Assembly: GCA_026197015.1 (NCBI GenBank)
Contig: JAPHRB010000076.1
Span: 1-6,151, forward strand
Length of the DNA stretch: 6,151 nt
DNA from: Gammaproteobacteria bacterium
GTDB lineage: Bacteria > Pseudomonadota > Gammaproteobacteria > SZUA-229
Direction of reading: 5' to 3'
The notes beneath the pieces are model-generated. The model saw only the letters and a program-made list of their open reading frames with translations, made no database searches and was not told where the DNA came from. Positions 1 to 5,285 of this stretch are shown here, in pieces; position 1 is the first letter of the stretch; each line of letters starts with the position of its first letter. The position numbers were made by a program, and so were the translations under genes.

Positions 1-642
1 ACCTGCTACAGCTGCAGGAATATTATGTTTATCAACCACAAACTCCCATTCTTCCGGGCCCATAATTGTCGACACATGTCCCGGTGCTATTAACGCATCA
101 AAACCCGGTTCGCCTGAATCTAGTAAAACGGCAATCGCGGGCCAGGTTAATCGACCAGAAAGCAATACGGATAAATTTTCTGGCACACCCTCAACCATCA
201 TTGCGGCAACCGGTGCGGTTGTCGTTTCAAATCCTGCGGCAAAAAATATCACTGCTTTGTCAGGATTCTGTTTAGCAATAATAACGGCTTCACTGGGTGA
301 TGCGATTGGTCGAATATCTGCACCCTGGGCTTTAGCCTGTTCGAGGGTACGTGCCTGAGTTTTTTTTACATTGACAGGGACACGCAACATATCACCAAAA
401 GCGAGTAAAATAATATCTTCATTTAAAGCCAGTTGAATGGCCTCATAAACATCTTCTTCTGGGCAGATGCACACCGGGCATCCCGGGCCGGGTACTAATT
501 CAATATACTCTGGTAACGCTTTACGTAAACCTGCCATAGTAATTGAACGTTCATGACCGCCGCAAACATTCATGATTTTAACTCGCCCCTTATGGGGTAA
601 ATCATGAATACGTTGTAACCATTGCCTGGCTGTATCTGACAT
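1..642 (-). CDS. hypD: Hydrogenase maturation factor HypD (N-terminal 214 codons, partial)
   Basis: HypD is the Fe-S protein that, with HypC, holds the iron on which the CN and CO ligands of the [NiFe] active site are assembled in the cytoplasm. The reading frame is open from ATG at 642 to base 1, so the C-terminus, including the [4Fe-4S] cysteine region, is missing; full-length family members are about 370 residues. Visible hallmarks are VCGGH at residues 26-30 (Cys27), GPGCPVC at 52-58 (Cys55, Cys58), GFETTTAP in the middle and APGHVSTIMG near the break. The Cys27-Cys55-Cys58 spacing equals that of E. coli Cys41-Cys69-Cys72. The more usual GGHTHA is here GGHERS, keeping the His but changing the next residues. 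The gene lies 12 nt after the hypB stop, in the same frame and without a clear Shine-Dalgarno sequence, so translational coupling to hypB is likely. Family identification is very secure. Confidence 0.96.
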   Translation of the reverse strand, partial: MSDTARQWLQRIHDLPHKGRVKIMNVCGGHERSITMAGLRKALPEYIELVPGPGCPVCICPEEDVYEAIQLALNEDIILLAFGDMLRVPVNVKKTQARTLEQAKAQGADIRPIASPSEAVIIAKQNPDKAVIFFAAGFETTTAPVAAMMVEGVPENLSVLLSGRLTWPAIAVLLDSGEPGFDALIAPGHVSTIMGPEEWEFVVDKHNIPAAVAG

Positions 643-654
643 TATATAACTAAC

Positions 655-1509
655 TTAAACGTGTTTATGAACATGGTCATGAGTATGTTCATGCGAATGA
701 GTATGAACATGCCCATGAGTATGTGAGTGCGAATGTGAACTCAGAGGATGTTCTTTAAGATAATCTTTTCGGGTTTTAATTTGTTGATTAATCCACGCAA
801 GCCATTCACTCATACCTGATTTATCTTTGGATGATAATTCAAGAATCGGTGCCGTACTGGCGATATCCTGAAAATATTTTCTGGCTCTTTCGGGTTTAAA
901 GTCATCAAGTATCGGTAGTAAATCACTCTTACTGATTAATACAAAATCAGACGCTCTAAACATAACGGGATATTTTGCTGGTTTATCATCACCCTCGGGT
1001 ACAGACAGTAAGGTTACATTCAAGTGCTGACCAAGATCAAAACTGGCGGGACAAACCAGATTACCAACATTTTCTATGAAGATAATATCAAACTCTTTAA
1101 GATCAAGATTATGTAATGCCTGGTGAATCATATGTGCGTCCAGATGACAGGCGCTGCCTGTCGAAATCTGTATGGCTTTAACGCCATGTTTACGAATACG
1201 TTCAGCATCATTTTCAGTTTCCAGGTCGCCTTCAATAACCGCAATGCGAAGATTTTTATCTAACTGTTGAATGGTCGCTTCTAATAGAGCCGTTTTACCT
1301 GCCCCGGGAGATGACATTAAATTAATTGCCAGTACATTATGTTGATCAAAGTGGTCCCGGTTATGCATTGCCGTATGGTCATTTTCATCGAGTAAATTAT
1401 GCAAAACAGTTACGGCTTCTTTACCGCTTTCAGTTTTATGTAACTTGCCGCCGGGTTTAATAAAATTTTCATTGCCGTGTGTTATGTTACAACCACAGGT
1501 ATCACACAT
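655..1509 (-). CDS. hypB: Nickel-inserting GTPase HypB with C-terminal poly-His tail
   Basis: HypB is a cytoplasmic GTPase of the SIMIBI class that passes nickel, with HypA, to the hydrogenase large subunit. In the 284-residue product the N-terminal CDTCGC (residues 2-7) is the high-affinity Ni motif CxxCGC. The P-loop SSPGAGKT is at 66-73, the GDLETENDAERI stretch at 94-105, and the G-domain metal site is formed by Cys121-His122 and Cys153 (NLVCPASFDLG), matching E. coli Cys166, His167 and Cys198. The base-recognition motif reads SKSD (193-196) where NKxD is textbook. The tail from His259 to His283 alternates His with another residue, giving 13 His in 25 residues, suited to binding Ni or Zn. 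In Bradyrhizobium-type HypB the His tract follows the N-terminal Cys motif instead. A GGAG ribosome site at 1518-1521, 8 nt from the ATG, supports the start. The gene is 39 nt downstream of hypA and just upstream of hypD. Confidence 0.97.
   Translation of the reverse strand: MCDTCGCNITHGNENFIKPGGKLHKTESGKEAVTVLHNLLDENDHTAMHNRDHFDQHNVLAINLMSSPGAGKTALLEATIQQLDKNLRIAVIEGDLETENDAERIRKHGVKAIQISTGSACHLDAHMIHQALHNLDLKEFDIIFIENVGNLVCPASFDLGQHLNVTLLSVPEGDDKPAKYPVMFRASDFVLISKSDLLPILDDFKPERARKYFQDIASTAPILELSSKDKSGMSEWLAWINQQIKTRKDYLKEHPLSSHSHSHTHGHVHTHSHEHTHDHVHKHV
666..723 (-). repeat. Imperfect direct repeat encoding the His-rich tail of HypB
   Basis: Two 22-nt copies, at 666-687 and 702-723, match at 20 of 22 positions and start 36 nt apart, which equals 12 codons. 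They encode the THxHVH portions of the alternating-His tail. The repeat lies entirely inside the coding sequence and keeps the frame, so the His tract may grow or shrink by slippage or unequal exchange in 12-residue steps. The shared codons (CAT, ACT, GTT) partly force the similarity, so common descent of the copies is an inference. Confidence 0.6.
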
Positions 1510-1517
1510 GATTTAGT

Positions 1518-1521
1518 CTCC
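1518..1521 (-). promoter_or_regulatory. Shine-Dalgarno site of hypB
   Basis: The minus strand reads GGAG here, ending 8 nt before the hypB ATG at 1509. It is the only strong ribosome site among the minus-strand genes. It sits in the 39-nt hypA-hypB gap (1510-1548), where I see no other signal such as a terminator, so the two genes are probably on one transcript with independent hypB initiation. Confidence 0.65.
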
Positions 1522-1548
1522 AGTAGAAAACAAGTTTGACCAGTTGAA

Positions 1549-1941
1549 TTAGTGTAAGCCAGTATTTGCTTTGCTTGCAAGGCCTGACTGTGAATCTGCT
1601 GTTTCCAGCTCTACACTGAGTAATATTAATTCATCACCACTAATCAGGGTGGTACGCCAGTTACCGCAATTTTTACAGATCAGTTTATTTGGTTTTGTTT
1701 CAGATTCGCAACCACATTCATTACATTTTACTTTTACGGGTAGTTGTTGAATAACTATTTCAGCATTTTCTGCAACTGTGCCTGTACTGGCTATGGGATA
1801 AGCATTTTTTAAGAGTTGTGCCTCAACGCCAGATAAAGGCCCAATACCAACAACGATTAGACTTATGTTTTGTGCATTACGTTCAGTTGCTATTGTTTCA
1901 AGTTGATTAATTAATGCCTGACAGATAGCAAGCTCATGCAT
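1549..1941 (-). CDS. hypA: Nickel metallochaperone HypA
   Basis: HypA is the small cytoplasmic nickel carrier that works with HypB to load Ni into the large subunit precursor. The 130-residue product begins MHEL; the N-terminal amine and His2 are the known Ni ligands. A zinc knuckle is formed by Cys73-x2-Cys76 and Cys89-x2-Cys92, with an additional Cys78 just after the first pair. The product exceeds the E. coli protein (116 residues) by a polar C-terminal extension (about residues 113-130) of no recognised function. The hypC stop and this ATG are separated by one base (TAATATG on the minus strand), so the two genes are surely co-transcribed and probably translationally coupled; only a weak AGG lies upstream within hypC. 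The MHE start rules out a later initiation. Confidence 0.96.
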   Translation of the reverse strand: MHELAICQALINQLETIATERNAQNISLIVVGIGPLSGVEAQLLKNAYPIASTGTVAENAEIVIQQLPVKVKCNECGCESETKPNKLICKNCGNWRTTLISGDELILLSVELETADSQSGLASKANTGLH

Positions 1942-1942
1942 A

Positions 1943-2170
1943 TTAGATGCCTGACTCTAACATCTGATCATATAACTCCCAGGCCGTTTGTGCGTCCTGT
2001 TGTGAAATTTTCTGAATAGCATAACCAACATGTACGACAATATATTCATCTACCTCAAGCTGATCGTCCTGCATCATAAACAGGCTAACATCACGACTAA
2101 CACCTTTGGCTTCACAACGTGCTGTAAAACCATCGATGGATTTTATTTGCATAGGAATACCAAGGCACAT
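1943..2170 (-). CDS. hypC: Hydrogenase assembly chaperone HypC
   Basis: HypC is a small beta-barrel chaperone that binds HypD, carries the Fe(CN)2CO moiety and then docks on the large subunit precursor in the cytoplasm. The 75-residue product starts MCLGIP, whose Cys2 (exposed after removal of Met) is the essential ligand. The family signature VHVGYAIQKI is at 46-55, with His47 matching the conserved His of the family. Length is normal. The only sequence resembling a ribosome site is purine-rich GTGAAG about 9-14 nt before the ATG. It is the first gene of the leftward unit hypC-hypA-hypB-hypD and faces the divergent control region. The paralogue HybG/HupF cannot be excluded on sequence alone, but the position next to hypA and hypD favours HypC. 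Confidence 0.95.
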   Translation of the reverse strand: MCLGIPMQIKSIDGFTARCEAKGVSRDVSLFMMQDDQLEVDEYIVVHVGYAIQKISQQDAQTAWELYDQMLESGI

Positions 2171-2212
2171 AACGTTTTCTTCACTTTGAAATCAATATGA
2201 TCTAAGCATATA

Positions 2213-2218
2213 CTTATA
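2213..2218 (-). promoter_or_regulatory. Candidate -10 element of the hypC promoter
   Basis: The minus strand reads TATAAG here. If this is the -10 hexamer, transcription would start near 2206 and the FNR-type box would be centred near -42, close to the -41.5 of class II FNR activation. No good -35 hexamer lies 17 nt upstream on this strand, which fits an activator-dependent promoter. The leader before hypC would be about 36 nt. This is inferred from spacing only. Confidence 0.5.
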
Positions 2219-2241
2219 ACTTATTAAAATAAAACCCCAAT

Positions 2242-2255
2242 TTGATGTAGATCAA
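2242..2255. promoter_or_regulatory. FNR/ANR-type operator between the divergent hydrogenase units
   Basis: TTGATGTAGATCAA is a perfect match to the FNR/ANR consensus TTGAT-N4-ATCAA. It lies in the middle of the 129-bp gap between hypC and hynD and is flanked, 3 nt away on both sides, by CCCC (2235-2238) and GGGG (2259-2262). FNR-family proteins respond to oxygen loss through an Fe-S cluster; Crp-family relatives without the cluster can share the consensus. One dimer here could act on both directions. The site itself is directly visible; which regulator binds is inference. Confidence 0.8.
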
Positions 2256-2270
2256 TAAGGGGATTAATAT
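2242..2270 (+). promoter_or_regulatory. Candidate promoter for hynD-hupH-hynS-isp1-isp2
   Basis: TTGATG (2242-2247) and TAATAT (2265-2270) are 17 nt apart and each match the sigma-70 hexamers at four of six positions, predicting a start near 2277. The -35 would be part of the FNR box, so binding there would block polymerase. The alternative is a class II activated promoter with a poor -10 around 2277-2283 (TAAAAA) and a start near 2289. The sequence does not decide between repression and activation. Confidence 0.4.
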
Positions 2271-2299
2271 ATATGCTAAAAAGGTTCATAGATTAATTA

Positions 2300-2830
2300 A
2301 TGGCCCGCATTATGATATCAAATGACACTCTAATATTAGGAATCGGTAACACTCTTCTTACAGATGAAGGCGCCGGGATTCATGCGCTTAATCTTCTTCA
2401 ATCTGAATATTCAAATATTCCCAACTTAACTTTTCTCGATGGCGGCACTCTTAGTTTTACTCTAGCCTGCTGGATTGAAGATTGTTCTAATCTTATTGTA
2501 TTTGATGCGGCTGAACTTCATCAGCCTGTTGGCACCGTAAAATCTTTCGTTGGTAAAGGCATGGATGATTTTCTTGGCAGCAGTAAACGAAGTGCACATG
2601 AAGTTGGTTTACTTGACCTGATGGATATAGCGCGAATTACTGAAAATTTACCAGAGAACAGAGCTTTAATTGGCATACAACCTGACCATATGGGTTGGGG
2701 TATGCAACCAACTGAAAAGGTAGCAAGTTCATTAAATGATATGGTAAGTGAAGCCAGAACTTTAATAAACCAATGGCATGATCTACAGCTTCCTGATAAC
2801 AAAATTAAATATACAGCACCTGCGGCTTAG
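2300..2830 (+). CDS. hynD: Hydrogenase large-subunit maturation endopeptidase (HyaD/HybD/HupD family)
   Basis: This cytoplasmic nickel-dependent protease cuts the C-terminal peptide from the large subunit once the NiFe site is complete, which closes the site and lets the dimer be exported. The 176-residue product has the family's opening LGIGNTLLTDEGAG (13-26), FDAAE (68-72) and HEVGLLDL (100-107). Glu23, Asp69 and His100 match the nickel-binding Glu16, Asp62 and His93 of E. coli HybD (164 residues). The ATG at 2300 is the earliest possible start because an in-frame TAA lies at 2294-2296. Its ribosome site is poor (AAGG, 15 nt upstream), and Met5 at 2312 is an alternative without any better site. 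It opens the rightward operon and is 24 nt from the next gene. The symbol follows the Isp-type hydrogenase convention; hupD or hydD would be equally acceptable. Confidence 0.93.
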   Translation: MARIMISNDTLILGIGNTLLTDEGAGIHALNLLQSEYSNIPNLTFLDGGTLSFTLACWIEDCSNLIVFDAAELHQPVGTVKSFVGKGMDDFLGSSKRSAHEVGLLDLMDIARITENLPENRALIGIQPDHMGWGMQPTEKVASSLNDMVSEARTLINQWHDLQLPDNKIKYTAPAA

Positions 2831-2854
2831 ATATAAATCATACAGGAAACTAAG

Positions 2855-3310
2855 ATGAGCACATCAAGTTCAGTATTAGATTCATTTAATATACAGACAA
2901 GCCATGACCTGACCTGGAATGTTTTACCTCTATTACATCAGGTTAAACATGCAATGGATAATCTATTAGAGAATAATACTAATGAAATCATTGACCTGAG
3001 AAGTATACCTCTTGCACCAGGTGAAGAAGATAACTTGCTCAAAATTTTAGGTCAGGGTGAAGTTAAAGCGCAGCTTAATGCGCTTGGCCCCAGTGAAATA
3101 ATAGAAACACAGTATAACGGCGTATGGTTAATTACTCATTACAACGATGAAAATGAAATTGTTAGTCGTCATATTGAAGTAACTTATATGCCTGAAATTC
3201 TTCTTTCACAAATGCAGGACATTAGATCTTCGAGCCAGAGACTTAGTGAAAAACTGAGTGAAAGCCAAACTGATAACTCGACTGATAATGGACAAAATGA
3301 AAAACATTAA
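2855..3310 (+). CDS. hupH: Short HupH/HyaF-family hydrogenase chaperone
   Basis: The protein belongs to the family of HupH, HyaF and HoxQ, which are accessory proteins for the hydrogenase small subunit. HoxQ of Ralstonia is known to hold the Tat-bearing small subunit before export. In 151 residues, 47-53 read DLRSIPL, followed by a LLKILGQGEV segment (61-70), a GVWLI strand (89-93) and RHIEVTYMPEILL (105-117), the order expected for one HupH C-terminal-type domain. Typical HupH and HyaF proteins are near 285 residues with two related domains, so this is a one-domain form. Residues from about 121 onward are Ser-, Gln- and Asn-rich and look disordered. An AGGA site at 2844-2847, 7 nt before the ATG, confirms the start. 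It sits between the protease and the small subunit genes, matching a role with HynS. Family assignment is from motif recall, not alignment. Confidence 0.8.
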   Translation: MSTSSSVLDSFNIQTSHDLTWNVLPLLHQVKHAMDNLLENNTNEIIDLRSIPLAPGEEDNLLKILGQGEVKAQLNALGPSEIIETQYNGVWLITHYNDENEIVSRHIEVTYMPEILLSQMQDIRSSSQRLSEKLSESQTDNSTDNGQNEKH

Positions 3311-3376
3311 ATGTCTAAAATAAATTTTTATAAAATCCATACATAATAAACTGTTAATTATGGGTCATACGCTGAC

Positions 3377-3381
3377 AGGGG
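3377..3381 (+). promoter_or_regulatory. Shine-Dalgarno site of hynS
   Basis: AGGGG lies 6 nt before the hynS ATG and fixes that start, placing 22 residues ahead of the twin-arginine pair. The 77-nt gap after hupH (3311-3387) is A+T-rich; I see no terminator in it and no convincing internal promoter. Confidence 0.7.
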
Positions 3382-3387
3382 ATAAGA

Positions 3388-4563
3388 ATGACAAACAATA
3401 AAAACCTCAAAGACAGAACATTAGGCGAAGCCATGCAAGACCATGGTATATCTCGGCGAAGTTTTTTAAAGTTCTGCGCAGCAACCGCATCGATGATGGC
3501 CCTGCCCCCTTCTATGATTCCCGCTATTGCCAGGGCACTAGAGACAGCCAAAAAACCTTCGGTAATCTGGTTATCTTTTCAGGAATGCACCGGCTGTACT
3601 GAATCATTAACACGTTCACACAATGCTACACTCGAAAACCTGATTTTTGATTCTATTTCTCTGGATTATCATCACACACTTCAGGCCGCATCTGGTGAAG
3701 CAGCTGAAGAAGCTCGTGAAGAAGCAATGCAGGAAAACTGGGGAGAGTATCTGTTAGTGGTTGATGGCTCTATTCCAACTAAAGATATGGGTTACTCAAC
3801 CATTGCCGGTATGAGTAATCTTGATATGTTTTTACAAACCGCTGCTGGTGCTGCGGCTATTATTTCTGTTGGCACCTGTGCTGCCTTTGGTGGTATTCCC
3901 CACGCGCACCCTAACCCAACCGGTGCATATTCTGTTTACGATATTATTAAGATGTATGGGAATGCAAGCCTCGACGGCATTAGCTCGGCTTCTATTTCAA
4001 ATACCAGTGGTGGTTCAGTCGCAGACAAGCCTATTATAACGGTGCCCGGCTGCCCACCGATTCCCGTGGTGATTACCGGGGTACTCACTCACTACCTGAC
4101 ATTTGGCACCATTCCTGAACTTGATCATCTGGGTAGACCTAAAGCTTTTTACGGACAAAGTATTCACGATCGTTGTTACAGACGTCCATTTTACGACAAG
4201 GGACTTTTTGCAGAAACCTTTGATGACGAAGGCGCTAAAAAAGGCTGGTGTTTATATAAACTGGGTTGTAAAGGACCGACTACTTACAACGCTTGTGCAA
4301 CTACTAAATGGAATAATGGCACCAGTTTCCCCATAGAGTCAGGGCATCCCTGCCTGGGCTGCTCTGAGCCAGACTTCTGGGATGGTGGTGGTTTTTACAA
4401 GGCCTTGTCTGTACCCACTATCGATATACCGTCAACTGTCGTTTATGCCGCCGCAGGTGGTGCCGCTGCGGGTGTTGCGCTTGGAGCATTAAACAAAAAC
4501 AAAAAGAGCAATGCCATCAGGCAACACACTAAAACTACCATTGATGACCTCGAAAAAGAATAA
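3388..4563 (+). CDS. hynS: Isp-type [NiFe]-hydrogenase small subunit, Tat-exported and membrane-anchored
   Basis: The small subunit carries electrons from the NiFe site through three Fe-S clusters. The 391-residue precursor has a twin-arginine signal, SRRSFLKF at 22-29, with a hydrophobic stretch to about 50, so the dimer is exported folded. Proximal [4Fe-4S] ligands are Cys67, Cys70, Cys164 and Cys222. The distal cluster uses His260, Cys263, Cys288 and Cys294. The medial [3Fe-4S] cluster uses Cys303, Cys322 and Cys325, with Pro315 in the position that makes it a three-iron site. The extra cysteines of oxygen-tolerant enzymes are absent: CTGC at 67-70 and AAFGG at 165-169 have Gly where those have Cys. 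Residues 349-368 form an Ala/Gly-rich hydrophobic helix, the likely membrane anchor, followed by a charged 23-residue tail. The neighbouring isp1 and isp2 identify the Isp type (group 1e in common classification), known from Thiocapsa and Allochromatium. Confidence 0.96.
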   Translation: MTNNKNLKDRTLGEAMQDHGISRRSFLKFCAATASMMALPPSMIPAIARALETAKKPSVIWLSFQECTGCTESLTRSHNATLENLIFDSISLDYHHTLQAASGEAAEEAREEAMQENWGEYLLVVDGSIPTKDMGYSTIAGMSNLDMFLQTAAGAAAIISVGTCAAFGGIPHAHPNPTGAYSVYDIIKMYGNASLDGISSASISNTSGGSVADKPIITVPGCPPIPVVITGVLTHYLTFGTIPELDHLGRPKAFYGQSIHDRCYRRPFYDKGLFAETFDDEGAKKGWCLYKLGCKGPTTYNACATTKWNNGTSFPIESGHPCLGCSEPDFWDGGGFYKALSVPTIDIPSTVVYAAAGGAAAGVALGALNKNKKSNAIRQHTKTTIDDLEKE

Positions 4564-4573
4564 CACAGGTTCA

Positions 4574-4588
4574 GAAAATATTGTTTTC
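4574..4588 (+). repeat. Small inverted repeat in the hynS-isp1 gap
   Basis: GAAAA (4574-4578) and TTTTC (4584-4588) are complementary across a 5-nt loop in the 62-nt gap. GTTCA (4569-4573) and TGAAC (4601-4605) are also complementary but not evenly spaced around it. The stem is mostly A-U and lacks a following U-run, so it is not a convincing terminator; it could mark an mRNA processing or stability point. I hold this weakly. Confidence 0.2.
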
Positions 4589-4625
4589 AGTAAATCATGT
4601 TGAACAATAAAATGAGGATAGAAGA

Positions 4626-5285
4626 ATGAGTGAGATAGAATTTCTAAACTGGGTACGCGGCCCGGCTTTTGAGATCGCTACTGTTATTTTTATAGCCGGT
4701 GTCATTATTCGATTTCTTGAAATTTTTCTTCTGGGTAGAAAAACTAACCTTGCAGAAGCCAAAGGCTCTGAAATGAGCAGTGGTTTACGCACCATCGTGT
4801 CTCGTTCTATACCGGATAAAAATACTTTTAAACGTTCTTCGTTTAAAATTGTTAGCGGTTATATTTTTCATCTGGGATTATTAGTTACGATTTTTTTCTT
4901 TGCACCGCATATTTTATTATTCAAAGAAGTTCTCGGTTTTAGCTGGCCTTCATTGCCGACTGCGATTGTTGATGCATTTGCAGTGGTAAGTATTATTACC
5001 CTAATTGCGGTATTAATTCATCGCCTACGTGACAATGTTTTAAAGTTTCTTAGCTCAACTGAAGATTACCTGGTTTGGTTACTCACCATACTGCCCTTAA
5101 TTACCGGTTATATTGCATTTCATCGAATTGGTATGACTGCTCCTACATTACTTGCGATACATATATTAAGCGTAGAGTTATTACTCGTGGCTTTTCCTTT
5201 TACCAAACTAATGCATGCATTTACACTGCTGATTGCGCGTTGGTACAACGGTGCCATTTCAGGTTATAGAGGAGTTCAGTCATGA
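4626..5285 (+). CDS. isp1: Hydrogenase membrane subunit Isp1, cytochrome b-like (NarI/DsrM-related)
   Basis: Isp1 is the integral membrane partner proposed to take electrons from the small subunit and pass them across the membrane to quinone and to Isp2. The 219-residue product has five predicted helices at about 14-36, 74-98, 111-132, 147-164 and 173-195, the same number as NarI. Possible heme ligands are His82 in helix 2 and His179 and His197 in or after helix 5; the latter two are 18 apart, exactly as His187 and His205 in E. coli NarI. The second helix-2 ligand is less clear: His95 is 13 residues after His82, whereas NarI has a spacing of 10. An AGGA at 4615-4618, 7 nt from the ATG, supports the start. 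It lies between hynS and isp2, and its stop overlaps the isp2 start. Heme content is inferred, not shown. Confidence 0.88.
   Translation: MSEIEFLNWVRGPAFEIATVIFIAGVIIRFLEIFLLGRKTNLAEAKGSEMSSGLRTIVSRSIPDKNTFKRSSFKIVSGYIFHLGLLVTIFFFAPHILLFKEVLGFSWPSLPTAIVDAFAVVSIITLIAVLIHRLRDNVLKFLSSTEDYLVWLLTILPLITGYIAFHRIGMTAPTLLAIHILSVELLLVAFPFTKLMHAFTLLIARWYNGAISGYRGVQS
5270..5274 (+). promoter_or_regulatory. Shine-Dalgarno site of isp2 inside the end of isp1
   Basis: AGGAG sits 7 nt before the isp2 ATG, within the last codons of isp1. The isp1 stop and isp2 start share ATGA at 5282-5285. Strong site plus overlap indicates tight translational coupling, as expected for two proteins made in fixed ratio for one complex. 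Confidence 0.75.

Noticed and set aside
66..275. Plus-strand open frame of 69 codons
   Set aside because: It lies opposite hypD, whose conserved motifs run through this stretch, and its product shows no recognisable family; it is a shadow.
2521..2802. Minus-strand open frame of 93 codons
   Set aside because: Antisense to the hynD protease with its catalytic residues intact; no ribosome site or known motif.
3311..3343. Tiny ATG-initiated frame right after the hupH stop
   Set aside because: Eleven codons followed by a stop, no good ribosome site; judged chance in A+T-rich DNA.
3350..3378. Possible hairpin upstream of hynS (CTGT with ACAG and TATG with CATA)
   Set aside because: Stems are only four pairs and not continuous; no U-run, so neither terminator nor riboswitch is supported.
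3354..3551. Minus-strand open frame of 65 codons over the hynS start
   Set aside because: Its hydrophobic appearance comes from being opposite the Tat signal sequence; no independent support.
3821..4336. Two plus-strand open frames of 72 and 77 codons inside hynS
   Set aside because: Both are alternative frames within a well-conserved small subunit gene and have no Shine-Dalgarno site.
4595..4795. Minus-strand open frame of 66 codons
   Set aside because: Antisense to the isp1 start, no family resemblance.
5075..5269. Plus-strand open frame of 64 codons within isp1
   Set aside because: Alternative frame of isp1; the isp1 frame has the helices and histidines of the family.
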